From: Pseudonocardia halophobica
Lineage (GTDB): Bacteria > Actinomycetota > Actinomycetes > Mycobacteriales > Pseudonocardiaceae
Length of the DNA: 64,000 nucleotides
Reading direction: 5' to 3'
Assembly: GCF_027922425.1 (NCBI RefSeq)
Contig: NZ_BSFQ01000024.1
Coordinates: 1-64,000 of the forward strand
Of the stretch, positions 34,092 to 42,612 are shown in pieces. Position 1 is the stretch's first letter, and every line of letters starts with the position of its first letter. The notes under the pieces are model-generated. The model was not told where the DNA came from. It made no database searches and worked only from the letters and a program-made list of their open reading frames with translations. The position numbers were made by a program, and so were the translations under genes.

Positions 34092-35315
34092 TTACGAGCC
34101 GGCGACCGGGAGCCGCAGGCCCGAGTCGGTCTCCGAGGCGCCCAGCCCGGCGAGCGGGCTGGTCTCGCAGGCCCGGTCGGGACGGCCCATGCTCAGCTGC
34201 AGCAGGACCGGCGACTTCTTGCCGAGCTTGGTCCGCGAGTGGTCGACCTCGGACTTCGGGATCACGTGGCCCTCACCGCGGGCCGCGAGGGCCTGCTCGC
34301 CGAACCCGCGCACGCACTCCGGGTCAGGCCCGTCGAGCGGGAGGCCGGTGAAGAACTTGGCCGCCATGCACCCGCCCTGGCAGGAGTCGTAGTGCATGCA
34401 CGACGAGCAGGCGCCGCCGGTCTGCGGCTTGCGCAGCTCGGTGAACAGCTCCGAGCTCTCCCAGACCTTCTGGAACCCGCCCTCGTCCCGGACGTTGCCC
34501 GCGAGGAAGTTCTCGTGGATCGCGAACGGGCAGGCGTAGACGTCCCCGACCGGGTCGATCAGGCACACCACGCGCCCGGCGCCGCACAGGTTCAGCCCGG
34601 GCAGGGCCTCGCCGAACGCCGAGAGGTGGAAGAAGGAGTCCCCGGTGAGGACCTGGTCGCCGCGGTCGACCAGCCAGTCGTACATCTGCTTCTGCTGGCC
34701 GGGCAGCGGGTGCAGCTCGTCCCAGACGTCCGCACCGCGGCCGGACGGGCGCAGCCGCGTGATCCGCAGCTGGGCGCCGTACTTGTCCGCGATGGCCTTG
34801 AACTCGTCGAGCTGGTCGACGTTCTGCCGGGTCATGACGACCGAGATCTTCGGCTGCGCGAACCCGGCCTCGGCCAGGTTCTCCAGAGCGCGGATCGCCA
34901 TGTCGTACGAGCCGGGGCCGCGGACGTAGTCGTTGACCTCCGGCGTCGCGCCGTCGATCGAGATCTGGATGTCGACGTAGTCGGTCGCCGCGAGCTGGGC
35001 GGCGCGCTTCTTGTCGATCTTCAGACCGTTGGTGGAGAACTTGACCCCGACGTTGTGGTCGATCGAGTAGTCCAGCAGCTCCCAGAAGTCCGGGCGCACC
35101 GTCGGCTCGCCGCCGCCGATGTTGATGTAGAAGACCTGCATCCGCTGCAGCTCGTCGATCACGCCCTTGGCCTCGGCGGTCGACAGCTCGCGCGGGTCCC
35201 GGCGGCCGGACGACGACAGGCAGTGGGCGCAGGACAGGTTGCAGGCGTAGGTGAGTTCCCACGTCAGGCAGATCGGCGAGTTGAGGCCGTACTGGAAGTG
35301 GTCGACCAGCTTCAT
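34092..35315 (-). CDS. mftC: mycofactocin radical SAM maturase
   Basis: This 407-residue radical SAM/SPASM enzyme has C25-x3-C29-x2-C32 (CNLSCAHC), a GGGEPTVRPDF motif and C-terminal auxiliary cluster Cys residues (CGAGRVVC, ACPFAIH, CSSCMHYDSCQGGC, PEC). It oxidatively decarboxylates the C-terminal Tyr of MftA and cross-links it to Val. The ATG at 35315 is chosen, as GGAG lies 8 nt upstream. It follows mftB by 22 nt. A C-terminal tail of about 60 residues is unusual in composition. Confidence 0.95.
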   Translation of the reverse strand: MKLVDHFQYGLNSPICLTWELTYACNLSCAHCLSSSGRRDPRELSTAEAKGVIDELQRMQVFYINIGGGEPTVRPDFWELLDYSIDHNVGVKFSTNGLKIDKKRAAQLAATDYVDIQISIDGATPEVNDYVRGPGSYDMAIRALENLAEAGFAQPKISVVMTRQNVDQLDEFKAIADKYGAQLRITRLRPSGRGADVWDELHPLPGQQKQMYDWLVDRGDQVLTGDSFFHLSAFGEALPGLNLCGAGRVVCLIDPVGDVYACPFAIHENFLAGNVRDEGGFQKVWESSELFTELRKPQTGGACSSCMHYDSCQGGCMAAKFFTGLPLDGPDPECVRGFGEQALAARGEGHVIPKSEVDHSRTKLGKKSPVLLQLSMGRPDRACETSPLAGLGASETDSGLRLPVAGS

Positions 35316-35337
35316 CGGGGGCACTCCGGTGTGGTGG

Positions 35338-35658
35338 TTACTGGCGGGCTTCGATCGTCCCGGAGGCGGCCAGACCGGCCAGGGCCTTCAGGTAGGCGGG
35401 GCGCTGGGCCTCCTCGACGCCCGCGGCCGCGATGGCCGAGTGGACGTCCGGGTGGTGTTCGAGCCCCTTGACGACCTCCACGAGCGGGAGGGTCTTCAGG
35501 AAGGAGAGCTTGCGGGTGCCGAAGTGGTACACCAGCGCTCCGAACGGCTCGGGCCGCAGGGAGACCTGGGGGCTGCACCGGTAGGGGGCGCCGGGGTCGA
35601 AGACGGAGCTGTCGCCGACCCCGGCGGCACCAGCGCTCTCGGCGCTCTTAGTAGACAC
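35338..35658 (-). CDS. mftB: mycofactocin RiPP recognition protein
   Basis: This 106-residue protein is the PqqD-like chaperone that binds the MftA leader and presents it to MftC. The conserved part begins VFDPGAPYRCSPQVSLRPEPFGALVYHFGTRKLSFLK. The GTG at 35658 is the only plausible start and overlaps the end of mftA by 11 nt, so the genes are translationally coupled. Confidence 0.9.
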   Translation of the reverse strand: MSTKSAESAGAAGVGDSSVFDPGAPYRCSPQVSLRPEPFGALVYHFGTRKLSFLKTLPLVEVVKGLEHHPDVHSAIAAAGVEEAQRPAYLKALAGLAASGTIEARQ

Positions 35659-35749
35659 CGCACATGCCGTCGATGGAGACCTCCTCGACGAGGGTCTCCT
35701 CGACGACGGGGGCGTCCTCGACCTGCTCGGACTGCTCGATCGGGGCCAT
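35648..35749 (-). CDS. mftA: mycofactocin precursor peptide
   Basis: This 33-residue peptide ends IDGMCGVY, the hallmark core of MftA. The acidic leader (MAPIEQSEQVEDAPVVEE) is recognised by MftB, and the terminal Val-Tyr becomes the redox core of mycofactocin. AGGAGG lies 7 nt before the ATG at 35749. It heads the mftABC operon. Confidence 0.97.
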   Translation of the reverse strand: MAPIEQSEQVEDAPVVEETLVEEVSIDGMCGVY

Positions 35750-35810
35750 CGGGTACCTCCTGGTGCGACCTGGTGGACATCGGTGTCGGACGTGCCGGCC
35801 GGCAGGTCGG

Positions 35811-35839
35811 ACGATATTGGCACCGGGTGCCGGAAGCAA
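35811..35839 (-). promoter_or_regulatory. mftA promoter with a palindrome in the spacer
   Basis: On the minus strand, TTGCTT (35839-35834) and TATCGT (35816-35811) are 17 nt apart. The spacer holds the palindrome GGCACCCGGTGCC (35819-35831). A repressor bound there would block RNA polymerase. The start would be about 55 nt before the mftA ATG. No MftR gene lies in the window. Confidence 0.6.
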
Positions 35840-35949
35840 GGGGCCCGGCGGGGCCCCGTCCGTTAGGAGAGGCGGCGCGCACCGGCCCGACGATCTTCGC
35901 GCCCGCCCCGGGGAGGACGAAGACGCAGGTGGACGGGCATGCTGACGGC

Positions 35950-37098
35950 GTGTCCGCACCCGCGACCCTGCTGCACCTGACCACGCCCGGCGAGTGGCGC
36001 ACAGCGCTGCGGGCGGGCGCCGTCACACCGCCGTCGCTCGCCGAGGTCGGCTTCGTGCACCTCTCGACGGCCGACCAGGTCGCCCTTCCGGCCGACCGGC
36101 TCTTCGCCGGGCGGCGGGACCTGCTGCTGCTCGCCGTCGACGCCGCCACGGTCGGGTGCGAGATCCGCTACGAGCCCGGCGTGCCCGGCGACCCCGACGC
36201 CATGCGCTTCCCCCACGCCTACGGACCGGTGCCGGTGTCGTCCGTCGTCGCGGTCTCGGCCTACCGCCCCGGGCCCGACGGCACCTTCGGCGCCCCGCCC
36301 GAACCGCCGGCCCGCGCCGACCACGCCGGGCGGCTGGGCGCCTTCGCCGACTCCCTGCCGCGGCGGGTGGCGAGCGCGGAGGAGCCCGTCGCCGGTGGGA
36401 TCGCCGTGCTGCAGGACGACGTGCCGTGGGCGCCCGCGCTCAACCGCCTGCTCGTCGACGACGGCACCCCGGCGCAGGAGATCGCCGCCGAGGCCGACCG
36501 GGTGCTGGGCGGGGCGGGCCGCGACCACCGCTGCGTGACGATCCGGGGCACCGACCCCGGGCCGGTCGCCCGCGAGCTCGGCCGGTCCGGCTGGTGGCTG
36601 CAGCACGACGTCGTCCTGGCCCGGGCCGTCGACGACGCGGCCCCGGGCCGTTCCGCCGAGGAGGTGCCCCTTGACGCGGAGGCGGAGCGTGCGGAGCCGA
36701 CCATCGATGCCGTCCGGGCCCTGTGGGCGGAGGCCTGGCGCCCCGACCTGCCCGCGGACGACCCCCGCCGGGTCCGGCTCCCCGACCGGTACCTCGTCGA
36801 GGACCGGGGCACCGACCTCCGCGTGCTGGCCGTGCGCGAGGGCGACCTGGTCGTCGCGGCGGCCGCGCTGTACCTCGACGGCGCCACGGCGGTGCTCGAG
36901 GCGGTGGAGACCGCCACACCCCACCGGGGTCGCGGGCACGGGAACGCGCTGGTCAGCGGGGCCCTGAGGGTCGCGGGGCGGGCCGGCTGCGATCTCCTCG
37001 CCCTGCACGCGGACGCCGGCGGCGCACCCCGCGAGTGGTACGTCCGGCGCGGTTTCGGGCAGGTCGGCGAGGCGTGGAGCGCGGGCCGGACGGACTGA
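35950..37098 (+). CDS. DUF952 - GNAT acetyltransferase fusion protein
   Basis: This 382-residue protein has two parts. Residues about 5-110 match DUF952 (LLHLTTPGEWRTALRAG, VGFVHLSTADQV, FPHAYGPVPV). Residues about 235-380 form a GNAT acetyltransferase with the acetyl-CoA-binding RGRGHGNALVSGALRVA motif and a C-terminal EWYVRRGFGQVGEAW strand. The start GTG at 35950 begins the DUF952 domain. It is divergent from mftA and not obviously part of the cofactor pathway. Substrates are unknown. Confidence 0.75.
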   Translation: MSAPATLLHLTTPGEWRTALRAGAVTPPSLAEVGFVHLSTADQVALPADRLFAGRRDLLLLAVDAATVGCEIRYEPGVPGDPDAMRFPHAYGPVPVSSVVAVSAYRPGPDGTFGAPPEPPARADHAGRLGAFADSLPRRVASAEEPVAGGIAVLQDDVPWAPALNRLLVDDGTPAQEIAAEADRVLGGAGRDHRCVTIRGTDPGPVARELGRSGWWLQHDVVLARAVDDAAPGRSAEEVPLDAEAERAEPTIDAVRALWAEAWRPDLPADDPRRVRLPDRYLVEDRGTDLRVLAVREGDLVVAAAALYLDGATAVLEAVETATPHRGRGHGNALVSGALRVAGRAGCDLLALHADAGGAPREWYVRRGFGQVGEAWSAGRTD

Positions 37099-37169
37099 CT
37101 TGTCGCCAGTCATGTGCAACGCTTCCGGCGCGACACCCGCCGGCCGCAGCAGGCCCACCCCTCCGACCC

Positions 37170-37243
37170 GACGGTTTCCGCCCCCACCTCTTGACGGTTT
37201 AGCCCGCGGCCCTCTGTGCCCGCCGTCACGCCGGTCCTAGCGT
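37170..37243 (+). promoter_or_regulatory. promoter region of the methanol dehydrogenase with paired direct repeats
   Basis: GACGGTTT occurs at 37170-37177 and 37193-37200 (23-nt spacing). CCTAGCGTC (37236-37244), with TAGCGT as likely -10, follows 45 nt after the second repeat. The same arrangement is found before mftM at 43032. This suggests a shared activator. Confidence 0.6.
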
Positions 37244-37283
37244 CCGGAGTCGACCGACATCACCTGCACCAGAAAGGGCTGCC

Positions 37284-38576
37284 ATGCAGGTCGACGAACT
37301 GCTCAAGCCGTTCCCGCTCAAGGAGTTCCACCCGTTCCCCAAGGCCCTGCTCGGCCCGGGTGCGCACGAGATGATCGGGCCGGAGGCCCTGAAGCTCGGC
37401 TTCAAGAAGACGCTCGTGATGACGTCCGGCCTCCGCGGCACGAACATCGTCCACAAGATCGTCGAGTCGATGAAGTACCACGGCCTCGAGGTCGTCGTGT
37501 ACGACAAGGTCGAGTCGAACCCCAAGGACTACAACGTCATGGACGCTGTGGGCCTCTACCAGCAGAACAACTGCGACTCGTTCGTCTCGATCGGCGGCGG
37601 CTCCTCGCACGACGCCTGTAAGGGCGCGCGCATCTCCGTGGCCCACGACGGCCGCAACGTCAACGAGTTCGAGGGCTTCAACAAGTCCGAGAACCCGCAG
37701 AACCCGCCGCACATCGCGGTCTCCACCACGGCCGGCACCGGTTCGGAGACCTCGTGGGCGTACGTCATCACGGACACCACGACGGACCCCGACAACCCCC
37801 ACAAGTACGTCGCGTTCGACGACGCCTCGGTGACCAGCCTGGCGATCGACGACCCGGTGCTCTACTACGACTGCCCGATCGACTACACCGCGCAGTGCGG
37901 GTTCGACGTGCTCGCGCACGCCTCCGAGCCGTACGTGTCCCGGCTGAACTTCCAGCCGTCGCTGGGCAACGCGCTGCACGCGATCAAGCTGACCGCGCAG
38001 AGCCTGCGTGCGGCGGTGTGGAACGGCCAGGACCTGGCCGGTCGCGAGGGCATGATGTACGCGCAGTACATCGCCGCCCAGGCGTTCAACTCCGGTGGTC
38101 TGGGGATCATCCACTCGATCTCGCACGCGGTGTCGGCCTTCTACGACACCCACCACGGCCTCAACAACGCGATCGCACTGCCGCGCGTGTGGGCGTTCAA
38201 CATGCCGGTCGCCTACGAGCGCTTCGCGGACATCGCGGAGGCCATGGGGATCGACACCCACGGCATGACCAAGGTCCAGGCCGCGGAGGCCGCGCTGGCC
38301 GCCGCGATCCGGCTGCTGCGCGACGTGGGCATCCCGGAGCGCTTCATCGACGTCAAGGCCGACACGTACTCGAAGAACCGGCTGGGCCAGGGCCCGACCA
38401 AGTACTACGAGAACGCCAAGGAGATCAAGGGCGACGCCGCCGACGTCGACCGGATCACCAACCACGTCCTCGGCGACGCGTGCACCCCCGGCAACCCCAA
38501 GGAGTGCACCTTCGAGACCGTCCGCCCGGTCGTCGACCACTGCATCAACGGCGACCTGGACGACCTGCTCAGCTGA
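37284..38576 (+). CDS. mdo: NDMA-dependent methanol dehydrogenase (iron-containing alcohol dehydrogenase)
   Basis: This 430-residue nicotinoprotein matches the methanol:NDMA oxidoreductase of Amycolatopsis and mycobacteria. Visible are GGGSSHD (104-110) and TAGTGSETS (149-157) for bound NAD, and metal ligands D208, H212, H277 and H291, with H281 nearby. The bound NAD(H) does not leave, so an external acceptor is needed; mycofactocin is thought to be that acceptor, which fits the adjacent mft genes. It oxidises methanol and other primary alcohols. AAAGGG precedes the ATG at 37284. Confidence 0.92.
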   Translation: MQVDELLKPFPLKEFHPFPKALLGPGAHEMIGPEALKLGFKKTLVMTSGLRGTNIVHKIVESMKYHGLEVVVYDKVESNPKDYNVMDAVGLYQQNNCDSFVSIGGGSSHDACKGARISVAHDGRNVNEFEGFNKSENPQNPPHIAVSTTAGTGSETSWAYVITDTTTDPDNPHKYVAFDDASVTSLAIDDPVLYYDCPIDYTAQCGFDVLAHASEPYVSRLNFQPSLGNALHAIKLTAQSLRAAVWNGQDLAGREGMMYAQYIAAQAFNSGGLGIIHSISHAVSAFYDTHHGLNNAIALPRVWAFNMPVAYERFADIAEAMGIDTHGMTKVQAAEAALAAAIRLLRDVGIPERFIDVKADTYSKNRLGQGPTKYYENAKEIKGDAADVDRITNHVLGDACTPGNPKECTFETVRPVVDHCINGDLDDLLS

Positions 38577-38580
38577 CCCC

Positions 38581-38620
38581 GTGCGCGGCGACTGCCCCTC
38601 TAGGGGCAGTTGCCGCTCAC
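38581..38620. terminator. 40-bp palindrome P2 between methanol dehydrogenase and AAA+ genes
   Basis: Two 18-nt arms with a TCTA loop, outer ends GTGCGCGGC / GCCGCTCAC (two arm mismatches), follow the stop by 4 nt. The genes on both sides point the same way, so it may attenuate transcription and make the AAA+/VWA pair less abundant than the dehydrogenase. Confidence 0.75.
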
Positions 38621-38717
38621 GACCGCGCCAGGTCTCGGTGGGCCCGTCACGCGCATCCGGCGCACACTGGATCCGTGGCGGGCCCGCCCGCCTGAGCGCC
38701 CCTCCACGTGCGCACAC

Positions 38718-38739
38718 CGCGGCTCGCCGGCGAGCCGCG
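38718..38739. promoter_or_regulatory. 22-bp perfect palindrome next to the AAA+ ribosome site
   Basis: CGCGGCTCGCC and its complement form a gapless 22-bp palindrome ending 1 nt before the GGAAGGAG ribosome site (38741-38748). It could be an operator or an RNA hairpin that affects access to the ribosome site. Confidence 0.5.
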
Positions 38740-38756
38740 CGGAAGGAGTTCCGGCC

Positions 38757-39992
38757 TTGACCAGCCTGTCCGACGGCCTCTCCGACGGCCCGCAGACCGA
38801 TCCCGACCCGCCGTTCGAGTCCGTCGACGAGGTCGTGGCCGCGCTCCACGACCAGGGCTACATCGCCGACACCCGGCTCGCCACGACGGTCTTCCTGCTC
38901 ACCCGGCTGGACAAGCCGCTGCTGCTCGAGGGACCCGCCGGCGTCGGCAAGACCGAGCTGGCCAAGATGCTCGCCGCGGCGACCGGCCGCCGGCTGCTCC
39001 GCCTGCAGTGCTACGAGGGCCAGGACGAGACCAAGGCCCTGTACGAGTGGGACTACGGCAAGCAGCTCATGTACACGCAGATCCTGCGCGAGAAGATCGG
39101 GCAGGTCGTCGAGGACGCCCCGGACCTGGCCACGGCCGTCGAGCGGATCGGCGAGAACGAGAGCGTGTTCTTCTCCGAGCGTTTCCTCGCGCCGCGCCCG
39201 CTGCTCGAGGCGATCCGCTCCGAGCAGCCCGTCGTGCTGCTGATCGACGAGGTCGACCGCGCGGACGAGGCCCTCGAGGCCGTGCTCCTGGAGACCCTCG
39301 GCGAGTTCCAGATCTCCGTGCCCGAGGTCGGGACCTTCTCCGCGAAGCAGCGCCCGTACGTGCTGCTGACCTCGAACAACACCCGCGACCTCGCCGCCGC
39401 GCTCAAGCGCCGCTGCCTGCACCTGTTCCTCGACTACCCCTCCGCCGAGCGCGAGCTGGAGATCGTCCGCTCGAAGAAGACCGGGCTGGCGGACTCGCTC
39501 GCCGAGGAGCTGGTCAACGTCGTGCGCGGGCTGCGCGAGCTCGAGCTGCGCAAGGCGCCGAGCATCTCCGAGACGATCGACTGGGCCCGCACGCTGGCGG
39601 TCCTCGGCGTCGACGAGCTCAACTCGCAGGTCCTCTCCGACACCGTCTCAGTGGTCGTCAAGTACGACAAGGACGTCAAGAAGGCGCTCGACGCCCTGCC
39701 CCGCCTGGTCGACCCGAACGCCGAGATCGAGGAGCCCGGCCACGGGCACGGCCACGGCCACGGTCACGGCCACGGCCACTCGCACGACGAGGACGACGAG
39801 GACGACGACGGGGACGTCGACGGCAGGCAGGTCCGCGCCGGCCGGGACACCGCCGGTCGGCACGGCGAGGGCGTCTACGGCACGCCGAACTACGCCAAGG
39901 GGTCCGAGCGCGACGCCCCCGCCAAGCCCCGGTCGGTCACGTCGGGCCAGGGTTCGCGTTCCTTCGGCCTCGGACGCAAGCGGGCACTCTAG
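38757..39992 (+). CDS. MoxR-family AAA+ ATPase with His-rich tail
   Basis: This 411-residue ATPase has Walker A GPAGVGKTE (59-67), Walker B LLIDEVD (161-167), sensor 1 LTSNNTRD (204-211) and an Arg finger at LKRRC. A tract of eight His alternating with Gly/Ser (about 329-343), then an Asp/Glu-rich stretch, follows the core. MoxR ATPases work with VWA proteins to activate or insert metals into enzymes (compare CbbQ/CbbO, NorQ/NorD, CoxD/CoxE). It starts with TTG, 8 nt after GGAAGGAG. It abuts the VWA gene and follows the methanol dehydrogenase, its probable client. Confidence 0.88.
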   Translation: MTSLSDGLSDGPQTDPDPPFESVDEVVAALHDQGYIADTRLATTVFLLTRLDKPLLLEGPAGVGKTELAKMLAAATGRRLLRLQCYEGQDETKALYEWDYGKQLMYTQILREKIGQVVEDAPDLATAVERIGENESVFFSERFLAPRPLLEAIRSEQPVVLLIDEVDRADEALEAVLLETLGEFQISVPEVGTFSAKQRPYVLLTSNNTRDLAAALKRRCLHLFLDYPSAERELEIVRSKKTGLADSLAEELVNVVRGLRELELRKAPSISETIDWARTLAVLGVDELNSQVLSDTVSVVVKYDKDVKKALDALPRLVDPNAEIEEPGHGHGHGHGHGHGHSHDEDDEDDDGDVDGRQVRAGRDTAGRHGEGVYGTPNYAKGSERDAPAKPRSVTSGQGSRSFGLGRKRAL

Positions 39993-41534
39993 ATGGAGGC
40001 CAGCATCCACCGGTTCGTCCGGCTGCTGCGCATCCGCGGCGTGCGGGTCTCGGTCTCCGAGGCCGTCGACGCCATGCGGTGCGCGTCGCAGCCGGGCGTG
40101 CTGGCCGACAAGGCGGTCCTCAAGGAGGCGCTGCGCGTCGCGCTGGTGAAGGACCGGCGGGACGAGGCGACGTTCGACGAGGTCTTCGACCTGTTCTTCT
40201 CGCTGGTCAAGGTGGGTGAGCCGCAGACCGGCCACGGCCACGGGCACGGGCACGGCGATCTCTCCGACGAGGGCACGCTCGACGACTTCACGTTCTCCGA
40301 GGACCCCTCGGAGACCCCGCAGCAGGGCCACGAGCACGGCAAGCCCGTCGACATCCGGGACTACTTCGACCCGGAGGACCTGGCGCAGCAGTACAACCTG
40401 CACCAGGAGGCCAACAAGATCGACCTGGCCGCGATGACCGAGGAGATCGTCTTCTCCGAGGACAACCAGGGACAGCCGCTGTCCGAGGGCAACCGGGTGC
40501 AGATCGAGACCGACCGGCTCTCCGGCGCGGGGCTGCCCGGCGACATCTCGACGGCCACCGGCACCAAGGTCGACGCCGACCTCTCCGTCGCCGAGCAGGA
40601 GGCGCTGCTGGGCTGGCTGACCGCTGCGGAGGAGGACGTCGCCGGCACGGAGGGGACGGAGGACGACGCCGCGGCCCTGCGCCGCCGGCTCGCCGGCGTC
40701 CTGCAGAACCTCCCGGAGGCCATCAAGGCGCACCTGGAGCGGCTGCTGGAGATCGAGCAGCGGATCATCGACGGCGGCGAGGGCGACGGCCGGGTCGCCG
40801 AGGTGGACCGGGCCGGCGAGACCGAGCGGATGCAACTGGAGGACTCGCTGCGTCGGCTCGCGAAGACGCTGCACGGGGCGCTGACGCACCGCCGCCGGGT
40901 CTCGCCGCAGGGCCGGATCGACTCGGGCCGCACCATGCGCAGGAACATGCGGTTCGACGGCGTCCCGTTCACCCCGGTCACGGTGCGCCGGCAGGAGGAC
41001 AAGCCCCGGCTCGTCGTCCTGACGGACGTGTCGCTGTCGGTGCGGGCCACGGCCCGGTTCACGTTGCACCTGGTCCACGGCCTGCAGGACCTGTTCGGGC
41101 AGGTCCGGTCGTTCGCGTTCGTCGACGAGATCGCCGAGATCACGGAGCTGTTCGCCGACCACCCCGTGGAGCACGCGCTCGGGCTGGTGTTCGGCGGCGA
41201 CGTGATCGACGTCGACGCCAACTCGAACTACGGGCTGGCCTTCGGTCGGTTCCTCGAGGAGCACGGCTCGGCGGTGACCCGGCGTTCGACGGTGCTGATC
41301 CTCGGCGACGGCCGGGGCAACGGCAACGACCCGAACATGGAGGCGTTCGTCGAGATCACCCGGCGCGCCCGGGAGACCATCTGGCTGACGCCCGAGCCCC
41401 GCTACTCGTGGGGCCTGGGCCGCTGCGACCTCCCGGACTACGCCGAGTACTGCGACCGGGTCCGGGTGGTGCGCGACCTTACGGGCCTCGAGCAGACGAC
41501 GAACGAGATGGCCGGGGAGCTCATCGGGCGCTGA
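39993..41534 (+). CDS. VWA-domain protein (CoxE/ViaA-like) with His tract
   Basis: This 513-residue protein has a helical N-terminal region, a short HGHGHGHG tract (81-88) with another HEH near 113, and a C-terminal VWA domain with the MIDAS motif D345-x-S347-x-S349. Its ATG follows the AAA+ stop with no gap (TAGATG), so both are made together. Partner roles are to bind the client through the VWA domain and stimulate the ATPase. The His tracts in both proteins point to metal delivery, which would suit a Fe- or Zn-dependent dehydrogenase. CoxE-like work for the Mo enzymes is the alternative. Confidence 0.85.
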   Translation: MEASIHRFVRLLRIRGVRVSVSEAVDAMRCASQPGVLADKAVLKEALRVALVKDRRDEATFDEVFDLFFSLVKVGEPQTGHGHGHGHGDLSDEGTLDDFTFSEDPSETPQQGHEHGKPVDIRDYFDPEDLAQQYNLHQEANKIDLAAMTEEIVFSEDNQGQPLSEGNRVQIETDRLSGAGLPGDISTATGTKVDADLSVAEQEALLGWLTAAEEDVAGTEGTEDDAAALRRRLAGVLQNLPEAIKAHLERLLEIEQRIIDGGEGDGRVAEVDRAGETERMQLEDSLRRLAKTLHGALTHRRRVSPQGRIDSGRTMRRNMRFDGVPFTPVTVRRQEDKPRLVVLTDVSLSVRATARFTLHLVHGLQDLFGQVRSFAFVDEIAEITELFADHPVEHALGLVFGGDVIDVDANSNYGLAFGRFLEEHGSAVTRRSTVLILGDGRGNGNDPNMEAFVEITRRARETIWLTPEPRYSWGLGRCDLPDYAEYCDRVRVVRDLTGLEQTTNEMAGELIGR

Positions 41535-41542
41535 CAGACCCT

Positions 41543-41582
41543 GTGAGTGGCGATAGTCGCCATGGCGACTATCGCCACTCAC
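41543..41582. terminator. 40-bp palindrome P3
   Basis: Perfect 18-bp arms with a CATG loop; the arms are identical to those of the palindrome at 11133 although 30 kb apart. It lies between the convergent VWA and quinone-oxidoreductase genes and should terminate both. Confidence 0.85.
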
Positions 41583-41586
41583 GAGG

Positions 41587-42549
41587 TCAGAGGGTCAGGG
41601 CGACCTTGCCGATCGTGCGGCCGGACTCCAGCTGCTCGTGGGCCTTGCGCAGGTTCTCGCCGGTCAGGCCGTCGAACGTGGTGGTGAGGGTGGTGCGGAT
41701 CCGGCCCTCGTCGACCAGCTCCGCGACGCGGTTCAGCAGCTCGCGCTGGGTGGCGTCGGTCTTCTGGAACAGCGGCCGGGTGAACATCAGCTCCCAGTGC
41801 CAGGTGATGCTCTTCGACTTCAGCGGCAGCAGGTCCATGCCCGGCGGCTCGTCGATCGCCACGATCTCGCCGCGCGGGGTGAGCAGCTCCGCGTAGGCCT
41901 CGACGTTCTTGCCCGAGACCGGCGAGAACACGTACCGGACGTCCGGGACCACCTTCCGCACCGACTCGACCAGCGAGTGGTGGTCCGCGATGTGGTCCGC
42001 GCCCATGCTCCGCGCGAACTCCGCGGACTCCTCGCGCGACGCCGTGCCGATCACCTCGACGCCGGTCAGCATCTTGGCCAGCTGGGTCACCATCGCCCCG
42101 ACCCCTCCGGCCGCCGACACGACGAGCAGGCGCCCCGTACTGGCGGGGCCGAGTCGCAGGGCGTCGAACAGGGTCTCCCAGGCGGTGATGGTGGTCAGCG
42201 GCAGCGCCGCGGCCTCCGCCCAGTCCAGCGTGCGCGGCTTGCGGCCCACGATGTGCTCGTCCACCAGTTGGAGCCCGGCATTGCTGCCCGGCCGGTCGAT
42301 CGTGCCGGCGTAGTACACCTCGTCGCCCGCGGCGTACGCGGTGACCGCGGAGCCGACGGCCCGCACCACGCCGGCGGCGTCGAAGCCGAGGACGCGCGGG
42401 GTGTCGAGCCCGGCCCGGACCTTGGTGTCGACCGGGTTCACCGAGACGGCCCGCACCTCGACGAGCAGGTCGTGCGGGCCGGGGTCGCCGACCTCGTGGT
42501 CGATCTCCGTGAACGTGAAGGCGTCGATCGCGGTGGTGCGTGTGCTCAT
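41587..42549 (-). CDS. NAD(P)H:quinone oxidoreductase-like MDR protein, zinc-free
   Basis: This 320-residue medium-chain dehydrogenase/reductase lacks the zinc ligands and has the Rossmann motif VSAAGGVGAMV (about 147-157), with GFDAAGVVRAVG near the N-terminus. It resembles the ZADH/QOR family that reduces quinones or enones with NADPH. It is divergent from an HxlR regulator that probably controls it. Confidence 0.85.
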   Translation of the reverse strand: MSTRTTAIDAFTFTEIDHEVGDPGPHDLLVEVRAVSVNPVDTKVRAGLDTPRVLGFDAAGVVRAVGSAVTAYAAGDEVYYAGTIDRPGSNAGLQLVDEHIVGRKPRTLDWAEAAALPLTTITAWETLFDALRLGPASTGRLLVVSAAGGVGAMVTQLAKMLTGVEVIGTASREESAEFARSMGADHIADHHSLVESVRKVVPDVRYVFSPVSGKNVEAYAELLTPRGEIVAIDEPPGMDLLPLKSKSITWHWELMFTRPLFQKTDATQRELLNRVAELVDEGRIRTTLTTTFDGLTGENLRKAHEQLESGRTIGKVALTL

Positions 42550-42585
42550 GGCCGCGACGGTATGCGAGAGGTACCGGTTACCCGC

Positions 42586-42604
42586 AAGGGAAGCTGGTTC
42601 CCTT
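42586..42604. promoter_or_regulatory. operator-like inverted repeat of the HxlR regulator
   Basis: AAGGGAA (42586-42592) and TTCCCTT (42598-42604) form a perfect 7-bp repeat with a 5-nt gap, 8 nt before the HxlR start and within the divergent promoter region. It is a likely HxlR binding site. Confidence 0.55.
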
Positions 42605-42612
42605 CGGATACC

